From Lineus longissimus (lineage: Eukaryota; Nemertea; Pilidiophora; Heteronemertea; Lineidae): a stretch of DNA of 64,000 nt. Within the stretch, counting starts at the first letter, position 1, and every line of letters begins with the position of its first letter. A model generated the notes under the pieces. It saw only the letters and a program-made list of their open reading frames with translations, ran no database searches and was not told the DNA's origin. The position numbers and the translations under genes were made by a program. The stretch covers positions 9,610,001-9,674,000 of the forward strand of contig NC_088314.1 in the NCBI RefSeq assembly GCF_910592395.1, read 5' to 3'. Positions 9,986-21,702 of this stretch are shown piece after piece.

Positions 9986-11186
9986 TCACCTATTCTCTGA
10001 ACATATACTATTGATCAACATCTCTGAACAGAGTTTGTTTATTTCTCCTTCAACGTGATATCTCCCGGTTGTCGTACCAACACGCATGCCCTCAGGAATG
10101 AGGAACCCTTCATCAGTCAGCTCTCGAATCTTATGGAAGTGGCAAGCACACTTTCCTTGCATGAAGTCCTTGAACCTTGACATGGTAATTGGAAAAGTGT
10201 CTATCACATCATAGTTATGGCTGGATGCAGTCTGGACTAGAGCAGTATTCACCCTATTTAGCACCGTAAACTCACTCTGAAACGTAAAAACGAGCATCGA
10301 GGTCAAGGTGATCTAAGTTGTGAATGGCCAAGTCAAAACCATAATGTAGATGAAGCTTTCCTTGAGAGACACCTGAGTAGTTTCAACGACCAAACAAGTA
10401 GGTGATCTCATGCTTTAAGTAACAATTCAGATAACATTTCAGACTCAAGTAAGTGTTTGGCATAACAGTTCATCACCAAACTACTACAATCAGCTAAATA
10501 AGGATTCTCATGACTGGATCTCTCCAAAGGGACAACTTGGGTGTGGGATTTAGGTGGTCAGGGCCGGTATATTCATCAGTTCCGACCAAATGAAGTACGT
10601 GTGTCCCCGTCGTACGATTCGCACTAGCGGTATCGATCATACGCGAAGTCAGTGTGCAGGACGAAACCATCGAAATACTATCCCTGGTTGAACATCTTAC
10701 TAGAGGTGAGAACATCCGCAGAAGGACGTACGGTCATGGATTGAAGGACGCCATTGAACCACAGCCGAAGCAACAGAAAATGTCCTTTTCGCCCAAGCTG
10801 GCCACATCTCTAGCCCGCAACATAATGTGAACCCATGCAACCCAAATAAATCTACGGAAATGGACGCTTTTCGACCGGCGTATGGCCGTCGATCAATACA
10901 TGTATACATCTTTTTTGTATCAGCTGTGCCCTCGCATGCTTTTGCAGGCGTCCTTTCATCGCCTCGTTCCTCCTGCGTGGGCCTTGACCTACTTGCCAGT
11001 GACAAGCTTCTCATACCATCGACTGGCTGGTGAAACCCTGCCCCGAATGATTTGATCATGACACGGACACCAGACAGTCCCAACTTGTCTAATGTCGCGG
11101 CCAAGGACTTGATGTGATTGCTGGTCAACCACTGGACACCACCGACCACCAGCACTGTATTGGAATTGTTTTGAAGGGGCTCGGAT
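9986..11186 (-). CDS. NXPE-like/SGNH-like protein, last two exons (unit 1)
   Basis: The - strand exons are 11186-10997 and 10276-9986. The first opens after a TTTCCTTCAG acceptor and encodes NNSNTVLVVGGVQWL followed by VMIKSFGAGFHQPVDG. The second opens after TTTCAG and encodes YDVIDTFPITMSRFKDFMQG, then a KCACHFH motif and a closing NKLCSEMLINSIC. The strand order, the D...H pattern and the C-terminal cysteine resemble the C-terminal domain of NXPE and related SGNH-type proteins. The join is in phase only if the donor is GC (CTG|GCAAGT), which preserves the sequence VDGMRSLSL-SEFTVLNRVN. A GT donor 20 bases earlier (GATG|GTATGAG) gives the wrong phase. Upstream exons were not found, so the gene is partial. 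Confidence 0.45.
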
Positions 11187-11206
11187 CTGAAGGAAAAAAA
11201 AGACGA

Positions 11207-11228
11207 TATATATATATATATATATATA
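11207..11228. repeat. (TA)n microsatellite
   Basis: A run of about 11 TA steps lies just upstream of the NXPE-like exon acceptor. Homologous runs are at 25599-25616, 37180-37198 and 48024-48042, with differing lengths. Confidence 0.9.
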
Positions 11229-12704
11229 CGCACAGAGTTCCATATATAATCAAACTATTGATATCATTTGTATGTACGAATGAAGACATCTTTGGAGCAA
11301 TAAAGTGTTCTGTGTGTTAGTCCATGGTCATGTCCCCTTCTTCTTCTTATCATGGTTAACAATATACAGCCTCGTCCCAGGTCATTATATGCGCCTGCGC
11401 CAATTCCTGATAGAAGGTTGGATTGCTGCCTCGTCATGAGATCTCGCAAGGAGGCCCGTGTTTTACCAGGCTGCGAAAACGTTCTTCAGTCCAATAGAAC
11501 CGAAGTTCGACTGTTCAGTCCACATTTTATGATCTCGTCCTAATTTTGTTCTCTTGACGTGGAGTGGCAAGGGATACTGGAGACGCAGTAACTGGTTTTA
11601 TCCAAAAGAAGATTCTCAGGTCATTATTTCTTGTTTCCTTCTTCTCGAGACCAAACTCGGTATAATTTTCTGTGTTTCTGTAAGTGAAAATTTCCCCTAT
11701 GATATATCAGACATCGAATGGTTGTCGTGAATAGGGGAACAAAAAGGTTAACACTGAAATACGGGAAACATGGAGATGTTTCATGCCCGAGCTCCACTTG
11801 GCTTAGGCCTGACTAGAACAGTCGACATATCCCAATACAGAAGAATTGCATTCGTTCCCGAACGAGAGTTGTCTTATATTATCGTCATTTTCGCCTGTAT
11901 AAGTATGTAAGCTGAGGCGGTTCGTCCATATGCCACGAGAGCCAAGGGAACACTAGCAAAAGCCATCTTGCAGGGCTCAGTAGAGGTAGCCGCCATCGCG
12001 GCCTTCTAAAGAGCGGGTGGATAACGTGACGCACTGGAATGGAAGACCCCTCGCCGAGGACAGAACCGCGTGGTGTCGCATCTTTAACAGCTTAATGTCG
12101 CCCCAATGGCCGCATGGCTGCGGGACATGATGATGATGATGTAGAAGAAGTATTGTATTCAGTTTATTTACTATTGAGTATTTTGAACTATTTCCTACTC
12201 GGTCCGACACTGGGAGCTATTGGAGTCACCTGGTTATCGAGGTGACATGATCAAAAGAAGGGACAAGACAGACTAGACCCTTGCAACAGCACCGAAAATG
12301 TAGTCACACGGAATGAGGAACCTGCAGAACTAAAAATCCAGATGGCCGCACCGGTACCGGTACTTCCAGTGCATTAAGTTTTGTTGATTTTCTCCCTAAA
12401 ACTCATCAAAATAGAATTAAGGACCAATAACACAACATTTGTGGTGCTATTTCCCCATGTAGAGTAATCAAGGAATGAAATATTCAAAGATCATTGACCC
12501 GGGAAATGGCTTTCTCAGTACAACCATGGTCCACTTGCCTGCAGGGCTCCTATTGGCAGGTTTTGTTGTGCAGGTTCCTCATTGCATTGTACCCTTTACA
12601 GAAACCGGCTACAATTCCTTGTCGGCAGCATTTACAGGCGCAACAGATCCTGTGCTATCACCACTAGCAGATGGTTTTTCCTACTTCATAATAGTTTCAC
12701 TAAC

Positions 12705-12875
12705 ATTTAAACCATGAATACACCTTAAAGTAAAAGGTTAGTGATCTAAGCATAATCGTATTGTTTCGGTTAACATTTTTACCATGAATATACCTTAAAG
12801 TAAAATGTTATATATCATAGTATTCCATTGTTTCTGTCAATATTTGACCATATTATACACCTTAAAGTAAAACCT
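12705..12875 (+). repeat. Three copies of a ~70-bp AT-rich motif
   Basis: ACCATGAATACACCTTAAAG and close variants recur about every 70 bases (near 12712, 12781 and 12848), each followed by TAAAA. The trio is conserved at about 27100-27265, 38680-38845 and 49390-49555. Confidence 0.7.
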
Positions 12876-12937
12876 TGCAACCAAACCTTCTCGGGTATGT
12901 AACGTACAGGGCGTGAACCGCCCCAAGCCGTCACGTT

Positions 12938-12963
12938 TGGGGTGGGGGGGGGGGGGGGGGGGG
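12938..12963 (+). repeat. Poly-G tract
   Basis: A run of about 25 G with a single T. Shorter versions occur at 27327-27350 and 38909-38931; unit 4 has lost the tract. Length may be imprecise because such runs sequence poorly. Confidence 0.8.
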
Positions 12964-13360
12964 TTATCCACGGCCTCGCAGAGGTCAGATGCTCGACCGA
13001 CTGTCTCCAGAGATCCTTCCCCTAATGTACGTTAATAGCAAGGTCATCCGACCACGAAAGATAGTAACACGAAATTTGGGGCTTACCCCTTGCTCTTTAT
13101 TTGGGATGTGTTACAAGACTCGGGAGGTCTTCTTAAAAGGCCTTGGTGTATTTCTTATTTCCCCTTTTTACCCTGTGGCTCTTCCTCAGTCTCGCTCTCT
13201 CTCTCAGATGGGCGCCCTGTGGTCTGGTTTATATATAGGCCCTATAAGGGCCAGCCAATGATAGCCGGTCACATGATGTTTTCAGTTTTGGTAGACTCGC
13301 GGCAGGATGCCCGGATTCCACGAACAATCCACCAGGTTAACTATAGTTACCCTGGCGAGC

Positions 13361-13437
13361 TATAAGGGAACCAGTACACCCCCACAGCTAGATGAAAAAC
13401 ATTGTCCCAATGCTAAAGAGGAAAATTCAACCAGCAG
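13361..13437 (+). promoter_or_regulatory. Candidate core promoter and first exon with GTAAGT donor (unit 1)
   Basis: A TATAAGG box (13361) follows a CCAAT element (13254). An ATG at 13392 opens a basic 15-codon frame (MKNIVPMLKRKIQPA) that ends exactly at a CAG|GTAAGT donor (13437/13438). The ATG sits about where transcription should start, so either the start site is earlier or this is an untranslated exon. No downstream exon was found. Confidence 0.3.
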
Positions 13438-13950
13438 GTAAGTAATCAATTGGCTTGTCCACCGGCAACACCGACGTATGCTAATTTTGTAGAATGTACC
13501 TTTTAAGAGGTATTTACCGAATCGCCATGGATTTTTTTGGCCAAACGTTCCCAGACTTGCAGGACCTCCATCTGTTTATTGTTACATATATTTATAATTT
13601 ACTTAGGAATGTTGTTGAATGACCAGAGAGAGAACCATTTCAATAAATCCCGGAATTAAATTTCTGCATCAAGGCAGCATAGTATCCACAACCGATTCGT
13701 TCCAATAGACCAATAACTTTCCAGCAAAACCGCTGCGAAACTTGCCCACCTCATATCTCACCGCTAATAACCGTTTGGTGAGCTACAAAACACAAAAGTT
13801 CCTCAAAAAATAAGCCAGGGCTGACAGGCTCACGAAAGGAGTCATGTCTAGTGGCCTGACTCTGGTTTTTAAATTGTACTAGCTCAGTCGACCTGTCAAT
13901 GGAAGGAACCGTCATAAATCTTCTGCCGCCCTGCTGCCTGATATTCGTGT

Positions 13951-14068
13951 TATAAAGCCAGTTCTCCCGAGAGCATGCAGATACCCAGGGAACTTTCAGC
14001 CGACAAGATCACAACGAAGACTACCAATTTCCAATCTTATTTCAATTTACCGATCTTGTCATTTCAAG
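13951..14068 (+). promoter_or_regulatory. Second candidate TATA promoter with first exon (unit 1)
   Basis: TATAAAG (13951-13957) is followed by an exon-like stretch ending in TTTCAAG|GTAAGT (14068/14069). The frame from an ATG at 13975 is open through to the donor, but that ATG lies upstream of the expected start site, so the exon is probably untranslated. Conserved in units 2 and 3; the exon part is deleted in unit 4. Confidence 0.3.
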
Positions 14069-14288
14069 GTAAGTTACTTAAGAAACTTCCATAATCATAT
14101 TTCGACTATTCTTCCAATTTAAAATACTCGATTTATAGAAGACCTCCCTAAAATACCTTTTTTATACAATTTATATACAATTTTCCAATGAACATTCATG
14201 CATTAACTGAAAGGTTTTATCTTAACTTCTATGCCGCGTGCACCACTTTGCAATTTCCATTATTTCTCCATCCAATATAATCTGAAGT

Positions 14289-14560
14289 GCTGGTTCGGTT
14301 TGGGTGAACTGAAGCATGATAGAGCAAAGGAGTTCTTATTTTCATGTATCTGTCGAAGTCCAGGGATGAGGTCGGTTTTAACGAAAAGAATGCCAACATA
14401 CGCGATGTTGCGAAAAATTCCAATACAATAACTATTTCTGCACGGTATATGGTGCACTGCCACTTGCGATGTCGGAATCGCATTAATCCACCTCAAATGA
14501 CGCAAAGCAAAAGCTTTTGCTGGTTCGGTTTGGGTGAACTGAAGCATGATAGAGCAAAGG
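14289..14560 (+). repeat. 42-bp direct repeat, 230 bp apart
   Basis: GCTGGTTCGGTTTGGGTGAA and the 22 following bases occur at 14289-14330 and again at 14519-14560. The pair is kept in units 2 (28665 and 28895) and 3 (40245 and 40475). In unit 4 the second copy and part of the first remain around a deletion. Confidence 0.85.
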
Positions 14561-14940
14561 CGGGCACGTGCGCTCTTGCAATTTCATTCAGTGGTAACCT
14601 ACCATATAAAGGTGTAGGAGTTAGATACAATATTTTTTCACATGTACTTTGGCAGTGTGTTGGCGCAAGTCAGATTTCACCTGAGCCCTTTAACTGTCAC
14701 TTGTGCAGACATGCATAAACCTTAAGAAGTGCAACTGGTGCCAAGAGAAGAAGGAAGAGTCGCTGCCAAGTACATCTGAACAAATATTGTATGTAGTGCT
14801 GCACCATAAGACAATGGGGCTTTGAAATAGTATCTAGCTCTTATTGACTCACTCTGCATACTATTTAGCTAAGGTTGGCCGTTGGATTAGGCTGGCTGTG
14901 ATTGTAACAGATGACACTTTAATAAACAAATACCGGCTAT

Positions 14941-15281
14941 TTACAAATCATGCCAACGACCTTGGATCGGCATGTTTACAAATGCCGTCGGAGTCAGTAA
15001 ATTACATGTAAGAAATCCAACGCGATAGTTCTCCTGTAACATGTACGTTTCATCATCGGAAACTGGCCTGTATGCACTCGAAAACGTTTTGGAGGAGACC
15101 TGCAATTTGCTTATGAGCATGTCGTTGATTTTGAGGATCAAGTCGTGTGTTGGCGATTGTTTTGGGGTAGGCATATGTCTGATCAAGTTCCCGCGAAATC
15201 TGTAATGACTGCATCGACAATCTTGTCATTTTCTAGTATGATGTGACATTCCGGCGGGATTCGAATAGAATCTGGGAGCAT
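14941..15281 (-). pseudogene. 113-codon - strand ORF, frameshifted in unit 1
   Basis: Counterpart of the open frame at 51222-51563. One A is missing in the GCGAAATCT stretch near 15195, so the reading frame breaks after about 27 codons. The rest of the frame (to 14941) is intact. Product unknown. Confidence 0.4.
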
Positions 15282-15661
15282 GGTGGGACTATGTATAGTT
15301 GCCGTTATATTTTATATGTACTTAAGTTGTCCGCTTCGAAGTTGAAGTGACCACTTGGCGCATATCTTGCTGATGGTCGAGGCTGGGAATCTATATATCA
15401 TTAGTTTATTAAACTAGCAACAGGCGGCGCGCGCGTGTCATGTCGGCCTGGCTTTGTCTTTTTTTCGTCTTAAAAGTAAAATTTATCTTGTTTTATGGGC
15501 ACTTATGCATTTTAAACGTAGTCGAAATCCATCCTCAAATTCAATGTAACAGTACGTATAAAGTAAAAAAAATTGTGCGATAAGAACAAACGGACATCAC
15601 TCTTTCAACAAGATCCATGAGAATCACCAGGAGGTGGGTGCATCAGGTTGTATCTTTGCAG

Positions 15662-15762
15662 TATTTAAAGCTCAGCCTGAGAAGGAGCAGTCACTCTCAT
15701 AAATATCTGCATAGTGTGCATGACGGTTCATAGACATATCCACGACACCACCCTCCTAGTAG
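15662..15762 (+). promoter_or_regulatory. Core promoter and noncoding first exon, peptide gene B
   Basis: TATTTAAA at 15662-15669, initiator-like TCACTC at 15691, donor GTAAGC after 15762. The candidate acceptor is the CAG ending at 17231. Confidence 0.5.
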
Positions 15763-17231
15763 GTAAGCAGTCTTTTGATCAACGATATATTTTTTCTTGC
15801 ATGCTCAAAAAATGTTGCAAGCCTCCCATTTTGTTCAATGATAGCTATATAGGTACCAATCAATTCTGAGAGTTAAAAGGGACGCTATATACTTTGCAAC
15901 CTGCATCTGACACATGAAGCATGGGCATCTGAGGAGCTTAACCCGAGTTCTGGCGTATCCTTCTTCAACCTGTATCTTTACAATGACCTCAGCCACTGAA
16001 ACATCACTTTCACCACACGTATACCCACTACAGCAGAAAACTTCTGCCAACGCGGAAAATGTGTGGGTTTTCACAACACGAGGTGGCCGAACCAGCTTAA
16101 CTGCCAAATTCATTGGCCGCCAAGCCACCAGATCGTGAAACCCGAGTTTCTCACCCATTACAGTAAAAGTTTCAAAAGCATAAAGGAATCCTTTATGAGT
16201 AATTAGTGTCATTGAATTGTGTTTGTGATGGAAGTGGCTTAGAAAACTCCTCTGTAGAGAAAAAGAGAATGGTTTAAGTAAAAAGACAAACACAGAAATA
16301 AACTATCACACTGTCCGATACTCCACAACCTGCTAGGATCTGAATGAAAGGGAGTGAATTACGCACAATGTAAGGTAAAATGGGGGTATTTGTAGCCCCG
16401 GTCTAATGGATGTTTTTGATTCATATTCCGGTAACCATGGAATTATTGAGCCAACCCAAGCATGGATATGAAAGAGGTGACTCTCGAGTATCACGACATC
16501 AATAGTTTTTAATTATGCAACAAGCTATGAAAGAGCTTTGGCTGTAAGCAGTGAGCAAATCAGACACATGCACAAAAAAAGTTGGGATCGAACTTCATGC
16601 AAGTATGAATTTTCCGCACTATTGTGAATTGATATATTTGAAACTAGGTTCAGACGATCAGTATTTAGTGTAGAGAATGATGTATGCATTTGATGTCATT
16701 ATTCAAGAGTAAATTATTCAATGACACTCCTGAACGAGGTACCCTCGGGGTATTTGTAGCCCGCTGGCTCGGGGGATTTGTAGCCCCTATAATAAGCTCG
16801 ATATATACTGTCACAAATCATGAGAAGCTTGGTTTCTCCATTCTTATACCTTGGTTATATTATTTGATCATAAAAGCCATTGATTAAGTTGCAATGGTAA
16901 CCTTTTTAAACGAACAATGATACATTTGAAGTTTCATACTAGTTTATCTGACATTATTTCAAAATAAAATATTTTCAAAGTTGTAATTACTGGTGTCTCT
17001 AGTTTTAAGGCATCACGGCAATGTTAAATCTACGATAAGTTTGCATTCACACATCTGAAACTTTTCAAATTCAATAACAAATTTCAAATTTTCATCGAAC
17101 GGCGTAGGCCTTTTACATAGCAAGTACTTCGGTATAGGGGATTGCGCACTAAAAAATGCAAGTGTCTTGCACCACGGACCACCCAACACGAAGTCTGTGT
17201 TGCACTCCAAAAATAATGGTCCCTTTTTCAG
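15763..17231 (+). other. Putative 5' UTR intron, unit 2
   Basis: About 1.5 kb, carrying the same antisense 152-codon open frame (15835-16293) as unit 1 and the unoccupied Harbinger target site near 16655. Nothing else recognisable. Confidence 0.4.
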
Positions 17232-17241
17232 CTCAAGGTTC

Positions 17242-18731
17242 ATGATGAAGTGTCTCGTTGTTGCCGTCATCATTACATTGGTTGTTCAAAGCCTAGCTTC
17301 TGGTAAGTAGACCCTGAATATGACCATATAAAGGACCACCGCAAAAAGACGGGCATGTACGTATACCTTAATTAAAAGAGGTCCATTAATATTTAATGGC
17401 ACGTGTTTCTTCACTTTTATTTGATGGCATATTTTCGTTGTACCTGGGTTGACCATGATCATTTCAGGATTTGGGAGATTTGACCTTTTTGGTGTGACCT
17501 TTAAACCAATTTTGATCCGTGAATTGACTTTTAGGCCGTGACTGGTTCATTTGACCCATGATTCCACATTATTTAGGCTTTTGAACTGAAACTTCATACC
17601 CCATATATACGGAATAAATTCAAAATTTATGAAAATACGGTTGATGATAATGAAACCTATCCATACTGTCGAGTGAAACCGTATATTCAAAAATCAAATC
17701 AAATTTCTAGTGTGTAACCGTACGTTTCTGCGGCGGCCATTGACCGCTAGTAACTTTTGAAACCAGGTGGTACCGCCTGGTACCGCCTCATTCTTCCGCC
17801 GGCTGGAGCATGCCATGGGTCATCCAACCCCCAGCGGCTTGTACCACGTCATACTTCCGCCGGCTGGAGTATGCCATGGGTCATCCAACCCCCAGCGGCT
17901 TGTACCACGTCATACTTCCGCCGGCTGGAGTGTGCCATGGGTCATCCTAACCCCCTGGCGTTTTGTTCCACCTCATACATCTGCCGGCTGGAGTGTGCCA
18001 CGGGTCATCCTAACCCCAAGCGTTTTGTTTCACGTGACCGCATACTTCCGCCGGATGGCTCATCTGCATGCCCATAAAAGGCACTTTTTTCTAACGTACA
18101 TGTATTACTTCTCACTGGGGTAGCATCGGATTAACATTGCACGGGTTTTACACGATCGAAAGTACCGAAGGTCCCAAAAAGAATGCAATCATTTTACATG
18201 TTATTTCTCTTTATGGCCTGCATGGGGTAACGGAAGTAAGTTAAGAAGAACTAGTGCTGTACCCCAGGTGGATGACATAGTATTAATAGTATTTTTAAAC
18301 TTTGTGAATCTGGTTTGATTACAACGCTTATGATATTGATCCCACGCATGAATTAGAAACTGTAAAAATATTTTCAGAAATGGAAAGCGACTTCGAAATG
18401 CAGGCGCTCAAGAAAAGAGGGTGAGTAAAACTTATAAACGTTTTGCGATTAATACCAACAGCATTTTAGTGTCCGTTGCAAATTCGATCCAAAATCTCAT
18501 CAACGCTTTGTGACGAGTGGCTCTAGTTGCAATGGTTGGAGCGGTGATCCGGAATTTTGCACTAAGTATGCAACAAAGGCTTCTTATGAATCCTTGACGA
18601 CAAATGGGCAGTCGGGATTGTGGAACACTGCCGGAATCAAAATAGGGCGCGGTGCGTCTTACGATGAAAAGCATTGCAATCCGCTCTTTACGCCCAATAA
18701 GTTATGGAACCATGACGATCTTAATTTATGA
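17242..18731 (+). CDS. Secreted Cys-containing prepropeptide, copy B
   Basis: The exons are 17242-17302, 18378-18420 and 18470-18731, giving a 121-residue precursor. Residues 1-20 are a signal peptide (MMK plus the hydrophobic core CLVVAVIITLVVQ, ending SLAS). The next 14 or so are acidic (EMESDFEMQAL) and end in KKR, a furin/prohormone-convertase type site. The mature part of about 87 residues has four cysteines (in VRC, SSC, EFC and KHC), which could form two disulfides. It has several Trp and Gly residues, roughly balanced charge and an acidic tail (HDDLNL). AATAAA follows at 18807. I do not recognise the family; the layout resembles secreted peptide or antimicrobial precursors, which is inference only. 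Confidence 0.8.
17785..18060 (+). repeat. 61-bp minisatellite in intron 1, about 3 copies
   Basis: Same unit as at 6035-6611, with three regular copies, one diverged copy (CATCTGCCGGCTGG) and the terminal CCGCCGGATGG half. Confidence 0.88.
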
Positions 18732-19705
18732 AAACAACATATTTTTGAGCTATTACGCACCGGAATAGACTTAAAAGCGTATTTACTAAGTAAAAACTTG
18801 CTTGTAAATAAATACCGGCATATCACTGAAACCCTTTATAATAAACAGAAATTCTCATCTGCGTAACTGCTGGTGTGATACGTGACCTGATGTTCTGGAG
18901 AGATAACAGGGACAGTTCCGTTGTAAATAGAAATGAACTGTTTAAGACTATCAAATATCTTTGTACTTCTTAATGTATATTCACATTAAGTGTTAACCGG
19001 ATAAGGGAACAGGTATACCGCTAGAAATTGTATATGCACGTTGCACCGCTTATGTAAGCTTTAAAGGGACACTATAGGTAGCAGCTAGGCAGGCAAGATA
19101 AAGTTACACAAAGTCGCCAAGAGGGACCTCTCGCATCTCAAAGTACGTCAAAACTATTCACTATTAATGTAGTGGTGACCCAAATATGACATTTTGCCCT
19201 TACTGAGCTTATTAGTCACCCAATAATGGCCAGTTTTACCCCTCTGCTCCTGCCTAGACCCACTTTAAGAGTGTACTTAATCAAGAAGAATGAATTTATC
19301 TTTCCATCTATGTTTCAGGTGGAAATCGATCTGGATTGGCTGTTCAAAGAGTTCAGAATGCCTCCCAGGCCATGTTTGCGAACGTCATGTTAAAAACTGC
19401 GCATTTCCAAAAGACAACAGGTGTTGCCTTTTAGGATAGGACGCCCTGGCACAACGATACCATATGTAAAGTATCGGAGTCACATTAAAGTTCGCATTCT
19501 TCGAAATGTTTGATTAAATTGGTTATCATTGTGTATGTTGATACCTTACAATAAATAGACTCCTGGAACATTCTTCTATTTATATCTTCACTGCGGTACA
19601 AAGTAAATGTTATGTTATTCCGTGTCGTTGTGGTGCAAATTATACATGTATATTTCCGAGTAAACAGTTTTAAACAGAACTTCCCCAAAATGTTTGAACG
19701 CATTT

Positions 19706-20154
19706 GAGACAAGACCACAATTTATTTTTTAAGCCTTTTAGCAGTTAAATTGTCAATGTTTGACCGCGACGCATCAAAGAATGCGTCAACTAGTGAAACT
19801 GAAATTCGGATATGATATACGGGTTAGTCTTGCGAGTAACTGGTGCGATTTAAATTGGTGATTGACCACGGAAATTTTTTTATAATCGACAAATTAGACA
19901 GACTTTGATATTTCCACTCTTTTCAGCCAACTGGCAGGAAAAACTCAAAACACGCCCCCTATTACCCAATTAGCAAAATTCGAAATTAATTTTTTCATCA
20001 AATAATTTCTTTATACATGTATCTGTAGACTTGCCACAACAAATATTTTTTCAATACCTCTCCAAATATGTACTTGAGAGTAAAAAACATGCACTCGTCT
20101 AATAGATAGGCCTCGACCCTCCAACCTATGAATATTCATTAGTGGTCTTGTCTC
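19706..20154. mobile_element. 449-bp MITE inserted in unit 2 only
   Basis: The inverted ends GAGACAAGACCAC (13 bp) are flanked by ATTT on both sides (19702-19705 and 20155-20158). Units 1, 3 and 4 show the unoccupied site GAACGCATTTATCAAC. The interior is AT-rich with no coding frame. A 4-bp duplication without TTAA does not fix the superfamily. Confidence 0.75.
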
Positions 20155-21010
20155 ATTTATCAACATTCATAGGGAGCAACCATCACTACTATTCATAGCC
20201 TTTGGTGGCCCACAAATGTAGTACTTCTTGATACTGTTATCCCTGGAGCTTAAAGTGCATGTAAACGGCACAATATCATGTTTCGACTCATATCATTTTG
20301 TGGTCGAGTATGCTTGGGAATATGTAAAACTAGTTTCATGGATTTCTAAGCACCCATCGGTGGGAATCTCCTGTCGTATAGGGAAGTTATATGAATATTG
20401 CCCGACACGGAGAGAAACATGCCGAATGTCGGCTTATTATGTGGTCTACTTCGGGATGAAGAGCTCTCCAGCGCCACCTAAATGCAACTTAAATAACTAT
20501 AGCCTCGTTGGTCTATCGAATTACCGGAAACTCACAAAAGATAACTTTTCACTCAAAACAATGTCTTTAACAAAAGAAACATCACGGTGTTATCTATAAA
20601 ACAGTAGTTATTCTTGTACAAATAAAAACATAATGATTCAATGAAATACATGTAGCTATCCCCCGTAGAGACTTTCTAAATTGCATTGTATATCCAAACC
20701 GTTTCATTATAAAATATTTTTGCCTGACATCGACAGTCAAACGTCTTCCACACAATGTAAGCTTATACAGTATAGTATATACGGGATGTCCCCTTGTACA
20801 CCGGTAGCCTATCCTCTCTGATAATGAAAGTCGGCCCGGGTCCCTTTATTGTGACTTGTCATGCGCAATATGCAAAGCGCCGCTCCCCATACCGCCCTGA
20901 AACATTGACTAACAAAACATTAGAAATACCCGCTGGTGTGGCTTACAGATCTTCAGCCAATGACTGTGACGACCTGTGCATACAAAAACATTAACACGGA
21001 GTTCATGGAG

Positions 21011-21274
21011 TATAAATAGCCAGTTATAATACATGCAATATATGGCACCCCAAGAGGCCTCTTCAAAATGTCACCCGATACCGGTATTCACGAGGACGAC
21101 CTGTATAACACCCCAACGCGTACACCTCTCTTAACAATAAAAATACACGAATTATGCGTGTGTTCTGACATTCTTCTAAGCCGAAGCTGGTTGTACATGG
21201 AGGAGTACAATGAATTGTCTCAACCGGATACAGAACAGAATTATACGCGTTATACACGTGTTCACTGCGCATAA
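21011..21274 (+). CDS. Small ORF behind a TATAAATAG box (68 codons, unit 2)
   Basis: TATA box at 21011-21019; ATG at 21068 (second codon TCA here, GCA elsewhere). The frame reads through the position that is a stop in units 1 and 3 (CAGAACAG in place of CATAACAC) to a TAA at 21272-21274, immediately before a GTAAAA donor-like site. Two cysteines (ELCVC), no signal peptide. Unrecognised. Confidence 0.35.
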
Positions 21275-21702
21275 GGTAAAACTATGAATTGCCAATGTTG
21301 TACTTTTTTTAAAATTCATTTTCTTGTGTTTTGTTTTGTTTTTTCGGTATGGTACTGTATGCATGATAACTTTATTTGCTATTTTCAGATCTTTTCCTCT
21401 CACAACTTTACCCTCTTCAAATTGATTAGTGGAAATAACTATTTCATAGACTATTCTGATTATCCTATAGCACCGACTGTGAAATGTGTTGTTTTAACAA
21501 TTTCAAATTAATTTTAATGGTAGTTATTTACTCCTTTTTTGACCAAAAACAGCTATTTACTGGTTATATTCAATACTATTTCACTAATTTCACAGTGTGC
21601 AAAATGAACTTCCAGATTTCACTCCGGTTATTTTTACTAATAAACTTTTCGAGTGTAATAATCATATTTGTTTATGATCGATTTAGATGCCCAAGTACTT
21701 TG

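Larger units (their letters stand above)
11229..13360. other. Intergenic or intronic stretch, unit 1
   Basis: No gene supported. Short open frames exist on both strands (for example 12475-12717 +, hydrophobic, 80 codons) and recur in units 2-4, but none has a recognisable domain. The stretch contains a triplicated AT-rich motif (12705-12875) and a G-tract (12938-12963). Upstream exons of the NXPE-like gene could lie here; I could not identify them. Confidence 0.4.
1..15499 (+). repeat. Tandem array unit 1 (15.5 kb)
   Basis: First of five homologous segments, phased on a shared anchor (CACTTATGCATTTTAAACG) that starts at 1, 15500, 29879, 41459 and, with one mismatch, 51780. It holds one secreted-peptide gene, one NXPE-like gene and one 113-codon ORF relic. 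Unit 1 and unit 5 alone keep a 3-kb block after the anchor (about 80-3085). Unit 1 alone has the Harbinger insertion at 4162-4910 and the MITE at 2742-2903. Confidence 0.95.

Noticed and set aside
10494-10830. Open frames on both strands between the two NXPE-like exons
   Set aside because: They fall inside the inferred GC-AG intron, overlap each other antisense, and match no family I know.
11551-11640. A + strand stretch reading WSGKGYWRRSNWF, reminiscent of the N-terminal motif of NXPE/SGNH proteins
   Set aside because: It is on the strand opposite to the NXPE-like exons, short, and follows an in-frame stop; probably coincidence.
12475-12717. Hydrophobic 80-codon + ORF conserved in four units
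   Set aside because: No signal-peptide pattern, promoter, splice signal or domain. Conservation is expected from the recency of the duplications.
12938-12963. Poly-G tract as a G-quadruplex regulator
   Set aside because: Length varies between units and it is absent in unit 4; homopolymers of this type are prone to sequencing error, so no function is claimed.
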